From a virus, in IMG/VR virus record IMGVR_UViG_3300020411_003161, positions 1 through 64,000 of that record: a DNA stretch of 64,000 nt; one strand, given 5' to 3'. Below, piece by piece: positions 36,201 to 44,794 of this stretch. Each line of letters begins with the position of its first letter. Within the stretch, counting starts at the first letter, position 1. A program made the translations under genes and the position numbers. The notes under the pieces were generated by a model. The model worked only from the letters and a program-made list of their open reading frames with translations, searched no databases and was not told the DNA's origin.

Positions 36201-38480
36201 CGTTCCATCTAAATGTGAAGTTTGATTCATCATATGTATACAAGCATCTGCTAAAGTTGGAGCTTGTGGATGTTTAAATGGTGTGTTATATCCACCCTTA
36301 TCACCAGTCCAATCATTCAATGTTGGTGCATTTACATTTACATCACCAGGTGTGGCACCTGCATGACATCCAGCATCAACACAAGCTTGAAAGCTCGATT
36401 CACTATCTATATTTGCATTATGACCAATAAAATGCGACTCAGCTTGCCATCCATAGACATCATTATTTCTTACAAATGTGCATCCTTCTGCATCCCGACA
36501 ACAATCACCACAACCACCAGTAGCAAAAGCACCCTTTAATGAAGTAAACATTGAACCTACAATTATTGCACTTTCAGAATTCTTCCCAGCAGCTGCTCCA
36601 TGACTTATTGCTCTATGCATTTTTGGCCCATCAGTATAAGATGTTCCATCATAAATACTTGATTCATTAAAAACATAATATAATTGACCATTTGTACCAT
36701 CGCCATTAGCACCACCCATAGCTATCATAGAATCTTGCTTTCCAGCAGCCATTATACCACGAGATCTCGCCATTCTATTACTTAAAATACAACCTTGTTG
36801 TTTTGTAATAGGTAAATCAGGACCAACACTCCACCCTTTAAATTGTACAGAACCACTCACATATCCAGTTCCAAATAAACCACCACCACGAGATACACAT
36901 TCTTGAAATGGTGCACCAGCTGTATATTGTCCATAATCCGTACCAGCAGTTGAGCCAGAAAATTGGCTAGCAGTCATATTAGTATTAGCATAAAAATCAG
37001 TTGTTCCTAATCTTCCATGTATACCATCAGTAACATTATCTTTCCTATCTGGAGCAAAGAAACTCTTATAATTTCCAGCATCCCACATAGTAGATAAATT
37101 AAATGGTGTAATTCTTGGACCAAATTGCACCCCACCAGTTGTTGTATTATATTCCTCTACAGTGTTTATATAAGATGTTGCTCTAGCTGTATATGAACTC
37201 CCATGAGCTATATGATAATCCGAATATTCATTATACCAAGCAGCTGTTGTTTGAGAATCAGTACCCCTACCCGAAGAATCTTTAATATTAGGATAAACAC
37301 CTTCTGCAGTGGTTCTACCCATTCCAACTCCACCCAAAGCATTTCCTGGAGATCCACCAGTTCCTTGAACACCCCATCTGTGATTATTCATTAATCCTGA
37401 TGCATTTTTCCAAGTAACTCCATCATAATGTTGTGTATATAATCCATAATAAGTAGATTTACCTTCTCCACATACGCCACCAGTGTCTATATCACCATCA
37501 TCATCACCAGTTCCTGGACTAGCAGAAGTGCATCTTATATTATGTCCACCAAAAACGATTCCATCATTCTGTGTTCCAGCTCCACCACCATCATGTCTCG
37601 GTGTTGGTAAATTATTAACTGCAGACCAACTCGTTCCATTATATTCTTCAACACAAGATCTTGAATTTCCTGCAGCCCATAAACTCATGATGTAACTACC
37701 ACCTATACGATGTCCACCTGCGTAAACTGCTGATTCAGCAGTTCCAAATGATTGTCCAGTAAACCGATTTGTATTCAATGTATTTCCAGTTACAGACCAA
37801 CTGGTTCCATTATAAAGTCTATCTTGAGTTGTACAAGTATGGTCATGTGTATTTGATACTGTATATGGAGTTACAATACAGTAACCACCACCACCAAAAA
37901 CCATAGCATTTGTCATCTCACCAACGATACCACCATTTAAGTTCTGGCATCTTGTACCATCTGCAGCGGCTATATCGGTTGCGGTTGCATCCCAACTCGT
38001 TCCATTATACTCAAGACTCCCATCTCCTCGAAACCTACTAGTTGTTTCTGCTGCGGGAGTACAATGGTTATTAACCATATCAATAAAATCTGATTCCGTA
38101 GAGTTATCACAGCTGGTATCAACAGTTGTTCCTGAAAATCTATGTGAACCAAAAGTTGTAGATAATGTTGCATTCTGCGAACCAACACCACTGGTGAAAA
38201 GACCACATGTTGTCATTGCATTTGATGTAGCCCAAGTTGAACCATCATACTCTTCAGTAGCATCTAAAGCTGTTCCACTTAGGTTATGACCCGTTCCACC
38301 AAATAATAACCCTGAATTTTTATCTCCGCTTAATCCGTATCGTTGAAAACATACTGCTTCCGTCATAAGTCGGACTCCCTCAAAAGGCTCACCATCAGAT
38401 GTATTTCTATTACCTGATCTTGGTGTTGATACACCTGGTCCTGTAGACCAAGCGGAAAGTTGCTGAAATTTAACAGCCAT
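33216..38480 (-). CDS. Giant kelch-like adhesin with C-terminal LamG domain
   Basis: 1754 residues. Most of the protein is made of kelch-like blades with the pattern 'GTQNAxxxFGG ... EEYNGTSWSxxxxLPxxR', at least 15 recognisable copies, more than one propeller's worth. The blade pattern is the same as in the 919-residue protein at 13275-16034. Cys-rich insertions (ACVDAGCHAGATPGD, ATGGCGDCCRDAEGCTF) occur at about 645-690. The last 250 residues are a LamG domain (LTISMWVRMPRTADSYSD, RIGRFAGRKYQLDVANVMYYTRQLSDDEVTQNYKTLLPRFI). GAGGAG lies upstream of the start. A very large host-binding fibre protein is the likely role. Confidence 0.8.
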   Translation of the reverse strand: MAVKFQQLSAWSTGPGVSTPRSGNRNTSDGEPFEGVRLMTEAVCFQRYGLSGDKNSGLLFGGTGHNLSGTALDATEEYDGSTWATSNAMTTCGLFTSGVGSQNATLSTTFGSHRFSGTTVDTSCDNSTESDFIDMVNNHCTPAAETTSRFRGDGSLEYNGTSWDATATDIAAADGTRCQNLNGGIVGEMTNAMVFGGGGYCIVTPYTVSNTHDHTCTTQDRLYNGTSWSVTGNTLNTNRFTGQSFGTAESAVYAGGHRIGGSYIMSLWAAGNSRSCVEEYNGTSWSAVNNLPTPRHDGGGAGTQNDGIVFGGHNIRCTSASPGTGDDDGDIDTGGVCGEGKSTYYGLYTQHYDGVTWKNASGLMNNHRWGVQGTGGSPGNALGGVGMGRTTAEGVYPNIKDSSGRGTDSQTTAAWYNEYSDYHIAHGSSYTARATSYINTVEEYNTTTGGVQFGPRITPFNLSTMWDAGNYKSFFAPDRKDNVTDGIHGRLGTTDFYANTNMTASQFSGSTAGTDYGQYTAGAPFQECVSRGGGLFGTGYVSGSVQFKGWSVGPDLPITKQQGCILSNRMARSRGIMAAGKQDSMIAMGGANGDGTNGQLYYVFNESSIYDGTSYTDGPKMHRAISHGAAAGKNSESAIIVGSMFTSLKGAFATGGCGDCCRDAEGCTFVRNNDVYGWQAESHFIGHNANIDSESSFQACVDAGCHAGATPGDVNVNAPTLNDWTGDKGGYNTPFKHPQAPTLADACIHMMNQTSHLDGTTWSDGGALPVGVYGTMRSPDIAYSCTGDVGGTGKAYGKGSYDHNGEHAGAHSFIGARYVVGGPTNALFICDSNGQSLTNDVSYIASPYLRSDKAVNYDGSTWSAVNHPLHSGLFRGNAMAGNPESSVRVVGAAVKGPHTDGSVNDCKTEEYDGVVWSQLPNQLLPRNYAGWTGNSSLSGHIWGGSGKAVIGADNYARSDSWDGNAWAASCAMIQHIPRTIVGGNLPANPSSAARQEIQEGKQSPAEGPQRAQISRAGVGTISGTDDYNANESTDNKGLSESWTAHGLGTTNSAFAATGFVIPTWKLGRAFDNADNDGVRVTGGSMQTTFWNDIKVKDIKNNLHFTATGSSFQPKDALLDCTTVLDSGTGSLSYGTGFAADMNDARIDTTYQDKNHYIELDGSGSLESDYYMSIDSTGVGSGDTGFENANYPRIWSVENGLSQHRILMNGAGTPDGAIVAGGQSVSPGNASIDTYNNTELWDGQQFSSGPNLPASTRRHVTLGSKNHAHVMGGYCPGSSPASTNLQDSIQEYLNGSWSGEIATLSQPRAHGMGAGKAGGWMIWGGHTTGCTNNFYGQNLTDCVEVYNGQTVSAGTNTPTVLGQAAGIGSQNAALNVAGLNANNSNTATINPSTDLTCATLKWDGTSWSAGPDSLKCIFMNTGAGTQNASVFWGGNASPALYSSPSVCNGIFDSSAPPVGNAKDASNSGYEPTVQEFDGTAFTNAARLPVQNSIGGVTSTSNSAATDGLGDMQNSAMALGGGATYIAGQSMSFIYSDYKHKAIDKRIAADKSSGGLTISMWVRMPRTADSYSDASAAWDNKLYLMANADVDVASPFIAATDDVPRSGVRLLRYYTGSGDRLRVEWQNRSTTGLGSSLYNWDVNGSQEIISYFQTSTDQTFTQTDWYNIVAVVSFERSDTTNKIFVNGVKQTLALSGQTSTTFEDVRYPGNYTSKFRIGRFAGRKYQLDVANVMYYTRQLSDDEVTQNYKTLLPRFI

Positions 38481-38483
38481 AGT

Positions 38484-41420
38484 TTACAACTCCTCTGTTT
38501 TAACTTCCTGTAAAACGAACCTAAATGTTTTTCCCGTTCTTTTGTTTTCTATAAAGAGATCTTCATGACCCTCTTGCAGTTGATAGTCACCCCATGTTCC
38601 ATCGATAGAGTTACCTATCCTTTCGGTATCAGGGTTGATACGCGTTTTGTTACTTAGTAACAAGTCACCAACGAACAAGTTAGCAAATCTCTTATTAGCC
38701 GAACCCAAGTCCGTAGCCACATCTGTGGTTGGAACTAAGTTGCCCGATAAATCCACATCCTTCAACACAGCCTTATCAGCAGCAACAACCTGTCCAAAAG
38801 AAGCAGTTGATTGTAATGAACCACTTATTTGAGCAGAGTTATTAGTTATGTTTGTCTCAACAACGATAGGATTAGTATTTAATCCTAATGTAATTCTATC
38901 ATTATCAAAAACCTCTAAAGCTGCAAGTCCAGAGAAGTCAGCAACACTAAATAGTGAACCACTCATTGTATCGGATATTGTGAACAATCTTCCAGCAGTA
39001 CCATCTACATTGAATACATTCTCACCCTGACCTTGCACAGTTAATGAAGCACTCGTAGCATGCGAAGCACTTACTGTCAATGAACCACTTATTCTTGTAG
39101 ATTTAACCGATTGTATGTCATTTCCAACTACAGTAAATTGCCCCTCAATATCATCCATCTCATCTGCAAGTCTTTGTGCAACAGAAGCAGAGAATGCAAG
39201 TAAACCACTACCGTGATTTGTACTAACCCTATCAACCTCAGCTGCAGAAAATCCTCTGATTCCTACATTATCAAATGAAGCGGTAGTTCCTGCTGAAGCA
39301 CTCAATGATGTCGCAAAAGCCATATGTCCAAATGAACCAGTAGATGTTAGTGAACCACTTACACCATTACCAAGACTAGCACCTTCTACAGTTTCTAATC
39401 TACCAAATGAACCAGTAGAAACAGCCGAACCACTAATAGCATAATACTTACCACTATCTGTAGTACCAACATGTGTTTTTTGATTATCTTTTAAATGATT
39501 AGCAATTTGAACTCCACCTACCCCAACTTTAAATGTAGAAGCGGCAGAACCACTAACTCCACCACCAACTACAGTTGAATTTGATGATGAAAGTTGACCT
39601 TGCCAAGAACCACTTACAACAGCTTTTAATGTAGCATCTGCAAAATCAATAGCTAATGTTTTATCGTTTGTTCCACTATCACTTAAACCAGTTCCACCAG
39701 TTACTGTGTTAACACCACCAGCAACAGCTGATTGTACTCTTGATGCTATTGAAGATGAGAAGAAAGTTAAATTCTTATTCTCTTCAGCAAATCCAGCAAT
39801 CTGCATTGTTCCGAATGAACCAGTTGATACTAATGAACTACTTACATGACCTTCTAATGTCATGTGGCTTCCTGATAAGAAAGTTCCACTAGCCATTTCC
39901 AATCTACCAAATGAACCAGTTGATATCAATGAACCACTAATCAAACTAGCTCCACCAGCAGCACCTTCTTTTACTAACTTAGCACCAGAAGCATCATCAC
40001 CCTCTGTCTTATCATAATATGTTAAGAGTCCAGGTGTTTGTGAAGTTACAACCAATTCTGTATAAACAGATTGTGCCTTTCCTGCAACAGCAGAACCAGC
40101 AGTTCCTACATTCCTAACACCAGTTGTGTAATCACTCCCAGCATTTTTAAATCCTATGAGGTGTGAAGCATTTGAAGAATCTTCCTGATTGAACCTATAG
40201 GTGTAGCCTGGTAAAAGAGTAAAGTTAGGTTTAGTATCACCATTAAATAAAAAGTCATTACCACTAAAAGTTACATTAATGGTTTGTACTAAGTTACCAG
40301 CGATATTACCATCTTTAGCTGCTTCAATATAATCAATAGAAGCACTAGCACCAGCGGAACCTGATATAGTATTTACATTATGTACTTCTCTTACATGTAA
40401 TTCATTATCATTTACACTACCAATACTCAAATCACCAATTGCTAACTTTGTAATTGTAGTTGAATCGATTGTTCCACCACTTATCTTATCACCACTAAGT
40501 GCGTTAGCCGCAAGATTTGTAGCTACATAAGCGGGTATTGCATCTAAGGAAGTATCATCCAATAAGTCAGCATTAAGATTAGCAACTTTATTTGTATTAC
40601 CATTAACAGTAAAAGGAGCATCTGAACCACCATTGTTCGATATGCTTAATTGAACACCCGAACCTGATAATTGGATTGAACCAGTAAAAGTATGCGTATC
40701 ATCTACTGTATCCCCAAACACAGTTGAACCACTTGAGAACGATTGGGTAAAGTGGACAATTGATGATGAGACAATTATATTTTCAGCAGTTAAATCACCT
40801 TGTATAGTCATTCCAGCAAAAGTTGGAGAATTTGTGGTAGCCAAGCCCTGTGCATTTGCAGCGTCACCTTCCATAACTGCAATTCTTGAAGATAATCCAC
40901 CACTTGCCTGAGAAAAAGCTCCACTAATGTTGCTTTGTAGTGTAGCATCTGTGAAATCAACAGCTAATGTTCTATCACTTGATAAATCACCACCTCCACT
41001 TAATCCAGTACCAGTTGCTATACTTCTACCTTGTAAAGTAGTTATATTTCCAGTATTTGTACTGATATTCCCAGTATTTGTGGATATATTTGATGTATTA
41101 GTTGTAGTTGTTGTTGCAAAACTAGCACTAGCTGCAGCAAACGAACCACTTATATCTTCTGCAATTTGAGCAGAACTACTAATTAATGTTTTCGTTGTTG
41201 TTCCTGATTCCAAAGAACTCAATCTCGTTGAGACTGAACCACTTACTGTAGCTATGGAAGCGGAAAAATCTAATAAATTTGTTTGACCAGAAAAGCCGGC
41301 GATCTCAACCGAACCAAAAGAAGCAGAAGACACCAATGAGCCACTAAGGCTATTGACAGTCATGCTACTGGCTGATATATGATTGGCTCTAAATCCAGTA
41401 TTACTTTCTATAAATGCCAC
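38484..41420 (-). CDS. Fibre-like protein with shared C-terminal DLxLSN module
   Basis: 978 residues from a GTG start at 41420, chosen because GGAG lies seven bases upstream. It contains many SGSL(V/T)STGSFG segments and a short coiled-coil-like run (NTSNISTNTGNISTNTGNITTL). Near the middle is a small compact domain (FSGNDFLFNGDTKPNFTLLPGYTYRFNQEDSSNASH) that resembles a cupredoxin-like strand pattern. The C-terminal 67 residues (RFANLFVGDLLLSNK ... DGTWGDYQLQEGHEDLFIENKRTGKTFRFVL) are the module shared with the 294- and 3080-residue proteins. Probably a tail fibre. Confidence 0.8.
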   Translation of the reverse strand: MAFIESNTGFRANHISASSMTVNSLSGSLVSSASFGSVEIAGFSGQTNLLDFSASIATVSGSVSTRLSSLESGTTTKTLISSSAQIAEDISGSFAAASASFATTTTTNTSNISTNTGNISTNTGNITTLQGRSIATGTGLSGGGDLSSDRTLAVDFTDATLQSNISGAFSQASGGLSSRIAVMEGDAANAQGLATTNSPTFAGMTIQGDLTAENIIVSSSIVHFTQSFSSGSTVFGDTVDDTHTFTGSIQLSGSGVQLSISNNGGSDAPFTVNGNTNKVANLNADLLDDTSLDAIPAYVATNLAANALSGDKISGGTIDSTTITKLAIGDLSIGSVNDNELHVREVHNVNTISGSAGASASIDYIEAAKDGNIAGNLVQTINVTFSGNDFLFNGDTKPNFTLLPGYTYRFNQEDSSNASHLIGFKNAGSDYTTGVRNVGTAGSAVAGKAQSVYTELVVTSQTPGLLTYYDKTEGDDASGAKLVKEGAAGGASLISGSLISTGSFGRLEMASGTFLSGSHMTLEGHVSSSLVSTGSFGTMQIAGFAEENKNLTFFSSSIASRVQSAVAGGVNTVTGGTGLSDSGTNDKTLAIDFADATLKAVVSGSWQGQLSSSNSTVVGGGVSGSAASTFKVGVGGVQIANHLKDNQKTHVGTTDSGKYYAISGSAVSTGSFGRLETVEGASLGNGVSGSLTSTGSFGHMAFATSLSASAGTTASFDNVGIRGFSAAEVDRVSTNHGSGLLAFSASVAQRLADEMDDIEGQFTVVGNDIQSVKSTRISGSLTVSASHATSASLTVQGQGENVFNVDGTAGRLFTISDTMSGSLFSVADFSGLAALEVFDNDRITLGLNTNPIVVETNITNNSAQISGSLQSTASFGQVVAADKAVLKDVDLSGNLVPTTDVATDLGSANKRFANLFVGDLLLSNKTRINPDTERIGNSIDGTWGDYQLQEGHEDLFIENKRTGKTFRFVLQEVKTEEL

Positions 41421-41471
41421 TATCGTTCTCCATTATGACTTTTAATTACGCATGGTTATAAATACTCATTA

Positions 41472-41479
41472 ATAAATAT
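41472..41479 (-). promoter_or_regulatory. ATATTTAT element upstream of 41420
   Basis: The minus strand reads CTATATTTATTAATGAGTATTTATAACC, 51 bases before the GTG at 41420. A second, related GTATTTATAA lies 13 bases closer. This gap of 81 bases separates two fibre genes and holds nothing else I can recognise. Confidence 0.45.
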
Positions 41480-41501
41480 AGATTAAATCTTAAATCATTA
41501 C

Positions 41502-42386
41502 TCATTCATCTATGTTTTGTAATAAAAATTTATACCTTTTTCCATTCTTTCTATTTAATAAATATAGGTCTTCTTCACCTTCCTGTATAGTCCAGTTACC
41601 AGTTGTACCATCAACTTCATTACCACCCTTTGGATGATGTTCATTACTTAATTCCAAGTCACCAGCGTATATATTAGCAAATCTTCGCTGCTCTGAACCC
41701 AAATTACTTCCTTTGTCAGTAGATGGTAATATATCCCCATTATTAACAAATAAAGAACCAGACTCAAATAGAAAATCTTCTCTAACAACAAAACCAGGTT
41801 CTTTTATTTTAAATTCAATTTCATTTAAATAACCAGAAGTTTCTCTACTAAATTCTATCTTCCAAAACCTACCAACATATTGTCTCATTGGTTCAAATAT
41901 AAATGTATTTGTTGAACCTGAAACATTTTGGTTAGCATTATCCACTACTGTTACATCATTGACATCATAAACCTTAGTAAAATCCGAACCATTCAAACTA
42001 TAATGTACTACGCTTATATCAACATCATTAGGATATACTCTTATTTCACTTATATACTTATTCGAACCAAAATCCAAAACCACATCTAAATTATTTATAC
42101 CTGGTGGTAAAAAATAAACAGAACCGATAAATTGATTACCATCTACTATTCTTGTATCATTTATTTCACCACTAATAGTAATACTTTGGTCTCTATCACC
42201 CATACCACCATCATTACTATAAAGTGGATTAGATATGTCGTATTGGTTACTCCCTACAGAAAAACTACCCGTTGATTGAAACTTTTGTGCTTCCATAGAA
42301 ACGGAATTTCCACTTATTTTCTCAGTCTGTACCGATTTTAATTCAGCACTAGATCCAGATGTGATAATTTGTTTCCAACCAGCCAT
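41502..42386 (-). CDS. Discoidin-like fibre-tip protein with shared C-terminal module
   Basis: 294 residues. It starts MAGWKQIITSGSSAEL, like the 332-residue protein (MASWKKIITSGSSAHL). The middle, about residues 65-200, has the features of an F5/8 type C (discoidin) domain: VVLDFGSNKYISEIRVYPN, VHYSLNGSDFTKVYDV and RFWKIEFSRETSGYLNEIEF. The C-terminal 59 residues (FANIYAGDLELSNEHHPKGG ... NWTIQEGEEDLYLLNRKNGKRYKFLL) are the module shared with two larger fibres. Likely a carbohydrate-binding virion protein whose C-terminal module attaches it to, or assembles it with, other fibres. Confidence 0.8.
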   Translation of the reverse strand: MAGWKQIITSGSSAELKSVQTEKISGNSVSMEAQKFQSTGSFSVGSNQYDISNPLYSNDGGMGDRDQSITISGEINDTRIVDGNQFIGSVYFLPPGINNLDVVLDFGSNKYISEIRVYPNDVDISVVHYSLNGSDFTKVYDVNDVTVVDNANQNVSGSTNTFIFEPMRQYVGRFWKIEFSRETSGYLNEIEFKIKEPGFVVREDFLFESGSLFVNNGDILPSTDKGSNLGSEQRRFANIYAGDLELSNEHHPKGGNEVDGTTGNWTIQEGEEDLYLLNRKNGKRYKFLLQNIDE

Positions 42387-42417
42387 TGATAAACCTTATA
42401 TAGTTAATTAACTATAT

Positions 42418-42425
42418 ATAAATAT
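42418..42425 (-). promoter_or_regulatory. ATATTTAT element upstream of 42386
   Basis: The minus strand reads AATATATTTATATATAGTTAATTAAC, 31 bases before the ATG at 42386. A TATATAGTTAATTAACTATATA palindrome directly follows and could be an operator or weak hairpin. Confidence 0.5.
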
Positions 42426-42426
42426 A

Positions 42427-42669
42427 TTATTTTGATTCTTTAGTTAAAAGGTATTGTAAATGATTTTGTAATTTTTGTAGTAAGTGATATATAAATTCTA
42501 TTTCAACCCCCTTATACTCCATTTGTGCAAGTTTGGCTAAAACAAACTTAGTTTCATCCAAATTCAAACCCAAACCTACATCTACTTTTTCCGTTGGTTT
42601 TGGTTGTTCTTTCACAGAGTCTTCTACTTTTATTTTTTCTACTGTATCACCTAATGTTGTTGCACCCAT
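42427..42669 (-). CDS. Small helical protein in fibre block, unknown function
   Basis: 80 residues. The first 40 are charged and flexible (VEKIKVEDSVKEQPKPTEKVDVG); the second half is an amphipathic helix (TKFVLAKLAQMEYKGVEIEFIYHLLQKLQNHLQYLL). AAAGGG lies upstream of the ATG. It could be a small chaperone or an assembly factor for the neighbouring fibres, as such small helical proteins often sit inside fibre operons, but nothing in the sequence proves it. Confidence 0.65.
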   Translation of the reverse strand: MGATTLGDTVEKIKVEDSVKEQPKPTEKVDVGLGLNLDETKFVLAKLAQMEYKGVEIEFIYHLLQKLQNHLQYLLTKESK

Positions 42670-42688
42670 TTATAACCCTTTGTTTAAA

Positions 42689-43687
42689 TTATGAATAAAT
42701 AAATATTTCCCCATCACCATTTATAAAAATCTCACCCTTTCCATATTTTTTATCACTATCGGATGGAACATAATTACTAGCGGAATTGTGTAATTCTGGA
42801 GCATTTACTGTAGCTACATATTGTTCTGGATCTACAGCTGTATCACCAGTTGCAACATTTTCTGTTATAGACCATCTATTGTTTTTTGAACCTACACTAT
42901 TTTTAAAAAGTAAACTTCCCTTTCCAGCAACAGAACCACTTTGTATTAAAATACCAGAATCTAAGTTTGAACCCTCAGAGCCAGATGCTAGAAAGATAAA
43001 TTGATCTGTTATAGTGGATGAATTAGCACTTATAGTAGAACCCGTTACAATCAAATCACCAGCTATAACTGCATTTCCAGTTAAACTTACACTAGCAAAA
43101 GTCACATCATTAGTAGTCCCAACTCTTTGATTTCCAAACGAACCACTTATTGCATCACCTATTTGTTGAGAAGAACTTACTAATGTTTTACCATTAAGTG
43201 TGTCAATACTATTTTTATTTGTTGCAACTCTACTAGCTAAACTAGAACTTGTAGTGTTAAATGAACCACTTATTTTTACACCTGTTAAACTTCTTATGAA
43301 TTCTTGATTTTCACCCAATGAACCACTTATCTGTGCTGCAGTGTAACTACTGAAAGTAATTTTGTCGGTTGTGCTATTGGTTGTTATGGTTACACCACTA
43401 CCACCTTCTAAAGTTAATGTATCAGTAGTAGAATCTGCTGTAACATCCGATTGACCAGAAACAGCTACAGTAGAAAATAAATTTTGACTTCCACCACCAC
43501 CGCCACCACTTCCAAATCCAGAAGCTGCAGCTGATGAACTAACAGCTGTTGAAAAATCATTACCACCTACCTTTATATGTCCAAATGAACCCGTAGAAGT
43601 TAATGAACCTGAAATATTACTATCAGTAGTTATCGCTTGTAAATGAGCGGAACTTCCGCTCGTTATAATCTTCTTCCAACTTGCCAT
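42689..43687 (-). CDS. Fibre-like protein with SGS/STGSFG repeats
   Basis: 332 residues, starting MASWKKIITSGSSAHL. It contains a STGSFGHIKVGGNDFSTAVSSSAAASGFGSGGGGGGS unit, a segment VAVSGQSDVTADSTTDTLTLEGGSGVTITTNSTTDKITFSS that is nearly repeated in the 1700-residue fibre, and a C-terminal part ending KYGKGEIFINGDGEIFIYS. Its last codons contain the ATATTTAT element that precedes the 80-residue gene. AGGGA precedes its ATG. A fibre or fibre-connector role is inferred. Confidence 0.75.
   Translation of the reverse strand: MASWKKIITSGSSAHLQAITTDSNISGSLTSTGSFGHIKVGGNDFSTAVSSSAAASGFGSGGGGGGSQNLFSTVAVSGQSDVTADSTTDTLTLEGGSGVTITTNSTTDKITFSSYTAAQISGSLGENQEFIRSLTGVKISGSFNTTSSSLASRVATNKNSIDTLNGKTLVSSSQQIGDAISGSFGNQRVGTTNDVTFASVSLTGNAVIAGDLIVTGSTISANSSTITDQFIFLASGSEGSNLDSGILIQSGSVAGKGSLLFKNSVGSKNNRWSITENVATGDTAVDPEQYVATVNAPELHNSASNYVPSDSDKKYGKGEIFINGDGEIFIYS
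42699..42706 (-). promoter_or_regulatory. ATATTTAT element upstream of 42669 (inside upstream gene end)
   Basis: The minus strand reads GAAATATTTATTTATTCATAA, 29 bases before the ATG at 42669, and encodes the last residues of the upstream fibre-like protein. The dual use makes this the weakest member of the set. Confidence 0.3.
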
Positions 43688-43690
43688 GAT

Positions 43691-44263
43691 TTATTTCCCT
43701 AAATAAAATTCCTTATCGGTTGAATTATAATACATAGCACCTTCCACTATGGTTGGTTCTGAATCAAAAGAACCAAATTTAACCACTCCTTCTTGATTAA
43801 TATTAAGTGCTTCTTGAGCTCCACTCTTAATGGATACCAAATCTTTATCTACAGTAGTTGGTGCCAATCTAAAAAACGAATCAAAAGTATTTTGATGTTC
43901 ACCAATATTCATTTCTTTGAAACTACCAGACCCATTTCCCACTATATTAAATGAATTTAAATCTAAATCACCACCTAATTGTGGAGTGGCATCTTCAACA
44001 ATATTTGACATGCCAGCACCGCCAGTTTCTAAATTTGTGTTACCCCAATAAAGAGTTCCACCTCTACTATGTAATTTATTTCCAGTCTGAGATGTTCCAT
44101 TCTCTATCTCTAAATATTCACTTGTAGTGAAACTACCAGATACTCTAAAATCATCTAATAAATCACCATCTCCATCGAAGATAGTCTTATCATCATCACG
44201 AACTTGAAGTAAGTGCTTAAAAGTATCTGAAATTAATGTTGGTCCTAAATTGTTAGTAGACAT
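43691..44263 (-). CDS. Fibre-associated protein, unknown function
   Basis: 190 residues starting MSTNNLGPTLISDTFKHLLQVRDDDKTIFDGDGDLLDDFRVSGSFTTSEYLEI. The ending (SEPTIVEGAMYYNSTDKEFYLGK) is a pattern seen in phage fibre and structural proteins and resembles the 67-residue protein at 2028-2231. The middle (EDATPQLGGDLDLNSFNIVGNGSGSF) is a widespread phage fibre strand pattern. It overlaps nothing; six bases separate it from the next gene. Probably a virion fibre subunit. Confidence 0.7.
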   Translation of the reverse strand: MSTNNLGPTLISDTFKHLLQVRDDDKTIFDGDGDLLDDFRVSGSFTTSEYLEIENGTSQTGNKLHSRGGTLYWGNTNLETGGAGMSNIVEDATPQLGGDLDLNSFNIVGNGSGSFKEMNIGEHQNTFDSFFRLAPTTVDKDLVSIKSGAQEALNINQEGVVKFGSFDSEPTIVEGAMYYNSTDKEFYLGK

Positions 44264-44269
44264 AACCTA

Positions 44270-44794
44270 TTATATTCTTCCAATAACCATATTATAAAAA
44301 GAGTCAAATTTTTCATTTAAATTAGCCTCTCTATAATAAGTATATAGAATATCCCTAAAAGTTTTTTTATTATTTACCATTTGTTTTTTGGTAATACCCA
44401 TTTCTTTTAAAATTTTTATAAAATCATTGTGTTTATTTGATTTATCAATTTTTTCTATCATAATTTTTGGTTTTACTGATTTAGTTCCTATTGATTCTAC
44501 TTTAGCTTTTTTACTTGTCAAAACACTAAAAGCTTCCTCATAAGGTTGAAAATAAGCATCCTCAGCAATTACTTCCAATTCCATTATCCCAGCTTCACCA
44601 TCCTTTGAAATGTTTTTAAGCTTTGGCAATAAAATATTTCCCTTACCATTAGAATCTATTGTTCCCTCAACCATAAGATTTTTATCATCAAATTTTAAGA
44701 TAGCTCTTAACTTTGAATCACTTATAGCAGCCCCCTCTAATGCCACATTACATTCAAATAATTCCGTTTTATCTGTATAAAGTTTAAGCGACAC
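44270..44794 (-). CDS. Conserved hypothetical protein, beta-sandwich then helical
   Basis: 174 residues. The N-terminal 90 residues (MSLKLYTDKTELFECNVALEGA ... GIMELEVIAEDAYFQPYEEAFSVL) look like a compact Ig-like beta domain; the C-terminal 60 residues are helical and basic (FIKILKEMGITKKQMVNNKKTFRDILYTYYREA). I recall similar N-terminal segments (SLKLYxDxxxLFExxxxLEGAxL) from marine phage proteins of unknown function. The start overlaps the upstream gene by eleven bases. A virion component is likely, as it lies in the fibre block, but the family is not assigned. Confidence 0.7.
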   Translation of the reverse strand: MSLKLYTDKTELFECNVALEGAAISDSKLRAILKFDDKNLMVEGTIDSNGKGNILLPKLKNISKDGEAGIMELEVIAEDAYFQPYEEAFSVLTSKKAKVESIGTKSVKPKIMIEKIDKSNKHNDFIKILKEMGITKKQMVNNKKTFRDILYTYYREANLNEKFDSFYNMVIGRI

